DNA of 10,705 nt, taken from the NCBI GenBank assembly GCA_900763035.1, contig CAAFIS010000216.1, positions 1-10,705 on the forward strand. The letters run 5' to 3'. Position 1 is the first letter of the stretch. Every line of letters begins with the position of its first letter. This DNA is from Clostridia bacterium. GTDB lineage: Bacteria > Bacillota > Clostridia > Oscillospirales > Acutalibacteraceae. The position numbers and the translations under genes were made by a program. This document shows, one piece after another, positions 6,484-10,705 of this stretch. The notes below the pieces were generated by a model that saw only the letters and a list, made by a program, of their open reading frames with translations, did no database searches and was not told the origin of the DNA.

Positions 6484-7344
6484 ATGGCCAAGCCGATCAT
6501 CCTGTGTGCCGACAGCACCTGCGACCTCAGCGAAGAGCTGCTGGAGCGCTATAACATCCATATCTTCCCGCTGCACATCGTCCTCGGCGACCGCACCTAT
6601 CAGGACGGCGTCGATCTCGTCCCCGATCAGATCTATCAGATCTACCGCGAAAAAAAGATCCTGCCCAAGACCGCGGCCATCAACGTCGAGGAGTATACCG
6701 AGTTCGCCCGTCCGTTCATCAAGGCGGGCAACGACGTGATCTACGTCACGCTGGGCTCCGGCATCTCTGCCACATATAATAACTGCCGTTTGGCGGCCGA
6801 GGAGCTGCCGGGGATGTACGTCATCGACAGCGGCAACCTCTCCACCGGCATGGGGCACGTCGTGCTCGCCGCCGCCAAGGGGATCGAGGCCGGTCTGCCG
6901 GTCGAGCAGATCGTGGAGGAAACGCGCGCCCTCGCGCATCGGGTCGAGGCATCGTTCGTCATCGACACGCTCGAGTTTTTGTACAAAGGCGGCCGCTGCT
7001 CGGCGCTCGCCATGCTCGGCGCGAATATGCTCAAGCTCAAGCCGTGCATCGAGGTCGACAACGCCGACAGCAGGATGTCCGTCGGCAAAAAATATCGCGG
7101 TTCGCTCGATAAAGCGCTCGAGCAGTACGTCAAGGATCGTCTGGAGGGCCGCGACGATATCGTCACCGACCGGATCTTCATCACCCATTCCGGCATCGCG
7201 CCGGAGCGGGTCGAGCTCGTCCGGCGCGAGATCGCGAAGTACCAGCAGTTCGACGAGGTCATCGAAACGCGCGCCGGCTGCACGATCTCCTCGCACTGCG
7301 GGCCGAACACGCTCGGCATCCTGTTCGTGCGCAAGGAAAAATAA
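6484..7344 (+). CDS. DegV family (FakB-like) fatty-acid-binding protein
   Basis: This 286-residue protein belongs to the DegV family. Characterised members, such as FakB, bind a fatty acid and present it to the kinase FakA for phosphorylation. Family motifs are the N-terminal ILCADSTCDL (6-15), PKTAAINVEEY (the TSxxS region), TLGSGISATYN (SxxSGTY region), DSGNLSTGMGHVVLAAA, LEFLYKGGRCSA, and HCGPNTLGILF near the end. In the first lipid-contact motif the usual TS is TA, so binding preference may differ from FakB. No FakA gene is in the window. The start at 6484 is preceded by GGAAGGAG with 9 bases of spacing; longer in-frame starts (for example at 6286) run through the promoter and are rejected. 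It is a single-gene unit ending in a strong terminator. Ligand unknown. Confidence 0.93.
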   Translation: MAKPIILCADSTCDLSEELLERYNIHIFPLHIVLGDRTYQDGVDLVPDQIYQIYREKKILPKTAAINVEEYTEFARPFIKAGNDVIYVTLGSGISATYNNCRLAAEELPGMYVIDSGNLSTGMGHVVLAAAKGIEAGLPVEQIVEETRALAHRVEASFVIDTLEFLYKGGRCSALAMLGANMLKLKPCIEVDNADSRMSVGKKYRGSLDKALEQYVKDRLEGRDDIVTDRIFITHSGIAPERVELVRREIAKYQQFDEVIETRAGCTISSHCGPNTLGILFVRKEK

Positions 7345-7353
7345 GATCGCCCG

Positions 7354-7392
7354 CCGCAACTGTTCGCCACCGGCGAACAGTTGCGGCTTTTT
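7354..7392 (+). terminator. Rho-independent terminator of degV
   Basis: A perfect 15-bp stem (7354-7368 with 7372-7386, first arm CCGCAACTGTTCGCC) closes a loop ACC and is followed by CTTTTT. It starts 9 bp after the degV stop. Stem strength and the T run make it a classic intrinsic terminator that separates degV from the serine operon. Confidence 0.95.
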
Positions 7393-7424
7393 CATCCAAA
7401 CCGGCTCTTTTTCTCGCTTTGCCG

Positions 7425-7453
7425 TTGACAAAGGAATGCCCATGCGCTACAAT
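7425..7453 (+). promoter_or_regulatory. Promoter of the serC-serA operon
   Basis: A perfect -35 box TTGACA (7425-7430) is followed by 17 bp and the -10 box TACAAT (7448-7453, 5 of 6 consensus). Transcription would start near 7460, giving a leader of about 78 bases before serC. Confidence 0.9.
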
Positions 7454-7482
7454 GATAGATAATGCACCGCAGCCGGGCAGCC

Positions 7483-7503
7483 TGTCCGCGATATTGGCGG
7501 ACA
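7483..7503 (+). other. Hairpin in the serC leader
   Basis: TGTCCGC (7483-7489) and GCGGACA (7497-7503) form a perfect 7-bp stem with a 7-base loop GATATTG. It lies in the predicted untranslated leader, 23 bases upstream of the GGAGG ribosome site. No T run follows and no T-box sequence or known riboswitch pattern is recognisable. Its role, if any, is unknown. Confidence 0.45.
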
Positions 7504-7537
7504 CCCGTGCGTGCAAAGTTGTTTTGGAGGGATCCCC

Positions 7538-8623
7538 ATGTCAAGAGTATACAATTTTTCCGCCGGACCGTCCATGCTGCCGGAAAGCGTTCTGCGCCGC
7601 GCGGCGGACGAGATGCTGGACTATCACGGCTGCGGCCAGTCGGTGATGGAGATGTCCCACCGCTCAAAAACGTATCAGGGCATCATCGACGGGACGGAAG
7701 CGCTGCTGCGCGAGCTGATGGGCATCCCGGATAACTATCAGGTGCTGTTTCTGCAGGGCGGCGCATCCTCGCAGTTCGCGATGATCCCGATGAACCTGAT
7801 GACCGGCAGCGGCAAGGCGGATTATGTGATCACCGGCCAGTGGGCGAAGAAGGCGTATAAGGAAGCGGCGCGCTACGGCGCGGCGCACGTCGTGGGAAGC
7901 TCCGAGGATAAGACGTTCTCCTATATCCCCAAGCTCGATCCCTCCACCTTCACGCCGGATGCGGATTATTTCTACATCTGCATGAACAACACGATCTACG
8001 GCACCGTCTATCACGATCTGCCGGATACCGGCAGCGTGCCGCTCGTCGCGGATGCTTCGTCCTGCATCCTGTCGCGCCCGATCGACGTGTCGAAGTTCGG
8101 CATCCTCTACGCCGGCGCGCAGAAGAACATGGCGCCCGCAGGCGTCACGGTCGTCATCATCCGCAAAGATCTCATCGGCCACGCGATGGACATCACCCCC
8201 ACGATGTTCAACTACCAGATCCACGCCGATAACGGCTCGATGTTCAATACCCCGCCGTGCTACGCGATCTATGTCATGGGTCTGGTGCTCGAGTGGCTCA
8301 AAAACGACATCGGCGGTCTGGAGAATATGCAAAAGATCAACGAGGAAAAGGCTGCCATGCTCTATGGCTTCCTCGACAGCTCGAAGCTGTTTTCCGGTAC
8401 CGTCGTGCCGGAGGACCGCTCGCTGATGAACGTGCCGTTCGTCACCGGCGATCCGGAAAAGGATGCCGCCTTCGTCAAGGCGGCGACCGAGGCGGGCTTC
8501 GTCAACCTCAAGGGCCACCGTTCCGTCGGCGGGATGCGTGCGTCGATCTACAATGCGATGCCGGTCGAGGGCGTCAAAAAGCTCGTCGAGTTCATGAAAG
8601 AATTCGAGCGGCAAAACGGGTAA
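7538..8623 (+). CDS. serC: Phosphoserine aminotransferase
   Basis: This 361-residue PLP enzyme transfers an amino group from glutamate to 3-phosphohydroxypyruvate to make O-phosphoserine, the second step of serine synthesis. It starts with the family opening VYNFSAGPSMLPESVL. Other motifs are MEMSHRSKTYQGI (H41-R42 region for substrate phosphate), LQGGASSQF, TGQWAKKA with W102 stacking on PLP, VADASSCILSRPIDVSKFG with D172, and YAGAQKNMAPAG with the PLP lysine K196. Length matches the family (about 360). The ATG at 7538 has GGAGG 7 bases upstream; an in-frame extension to 7511 lacks a ribosome site. It lies upstream of serA with a 13-bp gap to the preferred serA start, so the two form an operon. 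All catalytic residues seen are intact. Confidence 0.97.
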   Translation: MSRVYNFSAGPSMLPESVLRRAADEMLDYHGCGQSVMEMSHRSKTYQGIIDGTEALLRELMGIPDNYQVLFLQGGASSQFAMIPMNLMTGSGKADYVITGQWAKKAYKEAARYGAAHVVGSSEDKTFSYIPKLDPSTFTPDADYFYICMNNTIYGTVYHDLPDTGSVPLVADASSCILSRPIDVSKFGILYAGAQKNMAPAGVTVVIIRKDLIGHAMDITPTMFNYQIHADNGSMFNTPPCYAIYVMGLVLEWLKNDIGGLENMQKINEEKAAMLYGFLDSSKLFSGTVVPEDRSLMNVPFVTGDPEKDAAFVKAATEAGFVNLKGHRSVGGMRASIYNAMPVEGVKKLVEFMKEFERQNG

Positions 8624-8636
8624 GGAGCGTATGAAG

Positions 8637-9794
8637 ATGGAGATCTGCACACTCAACAAGATCGCGGCCTGCGGCACGGCGCGCCTCGGCGCGGGCTACA
8701 CGGTCACGGATAAGCTCGATGCCGCCGACGGCGTGCTCGTGCGTTCGGCGGCCATGCACGATATGGCTCTGCCGGAGCGTCTGGCCGCGATCGCGCGCGC
8801 GGGCGCGGGCGTCAACAATATCCCGGTCGACCTCTGCAGCGAAAAGGGCATCGTCGTGTTCAACACCCCCGGTGCCAATGCCAACGCCGTCAAGGAGCTG
8901 GTGCTGGCCGGTCTGCTGCTGTCCTCCCGCCGCATCGTCGCGGGCGCGGACTGGGCGCAGGGGCTGAAGGGCGAGGGCGATGCCGTCGCCAAGCTCGTCG
9001 AAAAAGGCAAGTCGGCCTTCGCCGGGCCGGAGATCCTCGGCAAAAAGCTCGGCGTCATCGGCCTCGGCGCGATCGGCGTGCTGGTCGCCAATGCGGCCGT
9101 CGCCCTCGGCATGGAGGTCTACGGGTACGATCCGTACCTGTCGGTCGATGCCGCGTGGCATCTGTCGCGCGCCATCCGCCACGCCAAAACGCTCGACGAG
9201 ATCTATGCCGACTGTGACTACATCACCGTCCACGTCCCGCTCACGCCGGACACCAAGGGCATGATCGGCACGGACGCGATCGCTGCGATGAAAAACGGCG
9301 TGCGCATCCTCAATTTCGCCCGCGGCGGTCTGGTCGACAACGGCGCGCTGCTCGCGGCGCTGTCCTCCGGCAAGGTCGCGTCCTATGTCACCGATTTCCC
9401 GTCGGACGACCTGCTCGGGGTCGAGAATGCGGTCTGCCTGCCGCACCTCGGTGCCTCCACGCCGGAAAGCGAGGACAACTGTGCCGTTATGGCTGCGGAC
9501 GAGCTGAAGGATTATCTCGAAAACGGCAACATCACCCATTCCGTCAACTATCCGGACATGAGCGTCCCGCGCAGTGGCGACGCACGCATCTGTGTCCTGC
9601 ACAAAAACGTGCCGAATATGCTCGCCCAGATCAGCGCGGTCGTTTCCGCCGCCGGGATGAACATCGCCTCCATGACCAACAAGTCCCGCAAGGATCTGGC
9701 TTACACCGTCCTCGATATCGAGGGCACGCCGGATGCCGCCGTCGCGGCCGACATCCTCAAGATCCGCGACGTCATCCGTGTCCGCGTTCTGTAG
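8637..9794 (+). CDS. serA: D-3-phosphoglycerate dehydrogenase, short form with ACT domain
   Basis: This 385-residue enzyme oxidises 3-phosphoglycerate with NAD+, the committing step of serine synthesis. The order is a split substrate domain (about 1-95 and 280-305), an NAD-binding Rossmann domain with GLGAIG at 142-147, and a C-terminal ACT domain (about 317-385). Catalytic Arg229 lies in NFARGG and His270 in PHLGAST. The usual catalytic Glu region reads DFPSDDLLG, so an aspartate may serve there, as seems common in clostridial forms with DFP. There is no intervening domain, unlike long PGDHs. The ACT domain suggests serine feedback, but this is not visible directly. ATG 8637 is preferred over 8631 because AAGGAG is 9 rather than 3 bases away. 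It follows serC by 13 bp. Confidence 0.94.
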   Translation: MEICTLNKIAACGTARLGAGYTVTDKLDAADGVLVRSAAMHDMALPERLAAIARAGAGVNNIPVDLCSEKGIVVFNTPGANANAVKELVLAGLLLSSRRIVAGADWAQGLKGEGDAVAKLVEKGKSAFAGPEILGKKLGVIGLGAIGVLVANAAVALGMEVYGYDPYLSVDAAWHLSRAIRHAKTLDEIYADCDYITVHVPLTPDTKGMIGTDAIAAMKNGVRILNFARGGLVDNGALLAALSSGKVASYVTDFPSDDLLGVENAVCLPHLGASTPESEDNCAVMAADELKDYLENGNITHSVNYPDMSVPRSGDARICVLHKNVPNMLAQISAVVSAAGMNIASMTNKSRKDLAYTVLDIEGTPDAAVAADILKIRDVIRVRVL

Positions 9795-9798
9795 TCGA

Positions 9799-9914
9799 TC
9801 AAGTGCGGCGCAACGCGTTAGTGCACCGGACGCGCCTCGGCGGCAGCAAGTCGTTAGGGCAGCCCACCGCGGGCGAGGGATCTGCCTTCGATCAGACACG
9901 CCGCAAAGCGTCAG
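9799..9914 (+). repeat. Long direct repeat, copy 1 (116 bp)
   Basis: It begins TCAAGTGCGGCGCAACGCG and ends with GCCGCAAAGCGTCAG. It matches copy 2 at 9992-10107 over 116 bp with about 8 mismatches, five of them clustered in the variable part of the first core. The block from CGCGCCTCGGCGGCAG to GATCAGACA is almost identical in both copies. Confidence 0.9.
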
Positions 9915-9917
9915 CCC

Positions 9918-10017
9918 GCCGGACGCGCCTTTTGCCGTCGGTCAAGTGCGGCGCAGGGCGGTGGTGCGCCGGACGCGCCTTTTGCCGTCGGTCAAGTGCG
10001 GCGCAACGCGATAATGC
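9918..10017 (+). repeat. Two tandem 50-bp repeats
   Basis: Two adjacent 50-bp units (9918-9967 and 9968-10017) begin GCCGGACGCGCCTTTTGCCG. The first 38 bp of the units are identical and the last 12 differ (core variable part). The middle core also contains a perfect 6-bp inverted repeat, GGCGCA with TGCGCC, around 9950-9970. Confidence 0.88.
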
Positions 10018-10107
10018 GGTGGACGCGCCTCGGCGGCAGCAAGTCGTTAGGGCATCCCGCCGCGGGCGAGGGATCTGCCTTCGATCAGACATGCCGCAAA
10101 GCGTCAG
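9992..10107 (+). repeat. Long direct repeat, copy 2 (116 bp)
   Basis: This is the second copy of the 116-bp unit at 9799-9914, offset by 193 bp. Its differences include a GATAATGCGGT segment replacing GTTAGTGCACC and three single changes in the long spacer. The high identity of the spacer suggests recent duplication or gene conversion. Confidence 0.9.
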
Positions 10108-10181
10108 GGCACCCCGCCGCAGACAGAGAGAAATGATACAGACCGTCCTGCCGTCGGAGGAAAAACGAAGGAGGATCAGCC

Positions 10182-10646
10182 ATGCATGATCGTTCCCCGG
10201 GAAAGAAAGCTTTGCAGCTGTTGTGGTTCGTCGTTCCGTTCGCCCTTTTGTGGATCGGTATCTTCATCGCCGCAGCCAAGTTCGGCGCAGAGGCCGGGCC
10301 GGCCTTCGCGGGCGGCTGGCGATACCTCCGGCTGCTCGCCAAGGACCCCTCGACACTGTTCGCGTTCATCAACACGGTCATCGTTCCGTGCTTGATCTTC
10401 TTTGGGCTGGGCGTGGTGCTGTACATCGTGCTCATCGTGTGCCGCAAGCGTTTTCCCGCTCTGCTGTACAGCCTGCTCTTGGTGCTCGGTGCGCTCATCG
10501 GCGTGTTTTGCCTGCGCAGCGCGAATGTTTTCTCTTGGCTGCTGTACGCTCAGGCCGCCGTCCTCGTGCTGCTTTTGTTTTGGGTCATCGACCTGATCGT
10601 CGGCGCGGCAGGCTCCGCCCGCCGCGCAGCCAAGGGCCAACGCTGA
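10182..10646 (+). CDS. Small integral membrane protein of unknown function
   Basis: This 154-residue protein is not recognised. It has about four hydrophobic segments, at roughly residues 11-31, 60-86, 91-110 and 115-140, separated by short polar stretches such as CRKRF. The N-terminus MHDRSPGKK and the C-terminus SARRAAKGQR are basic and likely cytoplasmic, which fits an even number of membrane segments. No catalytic, transporter or signal motif is visible. An AAGGAGG ribosome site lies 7 bases before the ATG at 10182, giving good support that it is translated. A second ATG at 10186 is out of frame. No clear promoter is seen, since the preceding DNA is the repeat array; AATGATACAG near 10132 is too weak to call. 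It could be read through from serC-serA or use a promoter inside the repeats. Confidence 0.78.
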   Translation: MHDRSPGKKALQLLWFVVPFALLWIGIFIAAAKFGAEAGPAFAGGWRYLRLLAKDPSTLFAFINTVIVPCLIFFGLGVVLYIVLIVCRKRFPALLYSLLLVLGALIGVFCLRSANVFSWLLYAQAAVLVLLLFWVIDLIVGAAGSARRAAKGQR

Positions 10647-10682
10647 CCGACACGCCGGACATCCGTCCGTGCCATGCTGTTC

Positions 10683-10702
10683 GCCGACGGGTATCCGTCG
10701 GC
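10683..10702 (+). terminator. Hairpin after the membrane protein, at the window edge
   Basis: GCCGACGG and CCGTCGGC form a perfect 8-bp stem with a GTAT loop, 36 bp after the stop at 10646. The window ends 3 bases later, so a T run cannot be checked. A smaller 5-bp hairpin (10656-10669, CGGAC with GTCCG) precedes it. It is a likely terminator but unproven. Confidence 0.45.
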
Positions 10703-10705
10703 ACC

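Larger units (their letters stand above)
9799..10122. repeat. Composite intergenic repeat array, no convincing gene
   Basis: The 387-bp gap between serA and the membrane protein is filled by related repeats. A core of about 29 bp, with consensus near CGCAAAGCGTCAGN(2-3)GCCGGACGCGCC, occurs five times at 9808, 9901, 9951, 10001 and 10094. The gaps between starts are 93, 50, 50 and 93 bp. Two spacer types alternate: a long one shared by the outer pairs and a short one (TTTTGCCGTCGGTCAAGTG) shared by the middle pair. Open reading frames across it in several frames look like artefacts of GC-rich repeats. No terminator with a T run is seen. Confidence 0.85.

Noticed and set aside
6349..7443. 364-codon minus-strand frame opposite degV
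   Set aside because: It is the shadow of degV, it spans the degV terminator and promoter, and it has no family motif.
7454..7537. T-box or serine riboswitch ahead of serC
   Set aside because: The leader is too short, has no T-box consensus and no terminator after the hairpin.
8592..9899. 435-codon minus-strand frame opposite serA and entering the repeats
   Set aside because: It is the shadow of serA, whose domains are complete. Its start lies in the repeat array.
9892..10092. Short minus-strand frames starting MSDRRQIPRPR, at 9899 and again at 10092
   Set aside because: They arise from the two copies of the long repeat and are not matched by a ribosome site. They are repeat translations, not evidence of a protein.
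9799..10122. Possible CRISPR array
   Set aside because: Cores are not identical, the spacing is 93 or 50 bp, and the intervening sequences are themselves repeated instead of unique.

Overview
The window looks like chromosomal DNA from a high-GC Clostridia bacterium, probably Oscillospiraceae/Ruminococcaceae-like. This is inferred from four things: strong GGAGG-type ribosome sites, near-consensus housekeeping promoters, the DUF1385-prmC pair typical of Firmicutes, and gene content (DegV, serC-serA, a lipoprotein with a two-component system) in clearly GC-rich DNA. No phage, transposase or plasmid gene was seen. Most genes are ordinary housekeeping or signalling genes. The unusual material is in the control regions and in one intergenic repeat array.

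Bases 1-4972, minus strand: one strong promoter at 4943-4972 appears to drive a five-gene operon, read right to left. It encodes a secreted lipoprotein with DxDxDG (FG-GAP/VCBS-like) motifs, an OmpR-type response regulator, a membrane histidine kinase, a DUF1385 membrane protein and the start of prmC (release-factor methyltransferase), which runs off the left edge. Gaps are 16 and 25 bp, and two junctions overlap (13 and 4 bp), so the genes are probably co-transcribed. The DUF1385 protein carries three tandem 24-residue repeats.

Bases 4951-6376, minus strand: a second, two-gene operon encodes a DUF1643 protein and an RluA-family pseudouridine synthase, joined by an ATGA overlap. It ends in a hairpin whose tip contains the -35 box of the downstream lipoprotein promoter.

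Bases 6348-6422: a divergent promoter region, symmetric about about base 6385, serves the DUF1643 operon leftwards and degV rightwards.

Bases 6394-9794, plus strand: degV (putative fatty-acid-binding protein) ends in a textbook terminator. It is followed by a near-consensus promoter and the serine biosynthesis pair serC-serA, which encodes steps two and one of the route from 3-phosphoglycerate.

Bases 9795-10181 hold no convincing gene. They contain a composite repeat: five copies of a roughly 29-bp core spaced 93, 50, 50 and 93 bp apart. Bases 10182-10646 encode a small, unrecognised membrane protein with about four transmembrane segments, followed by a hairpin at the right edge.
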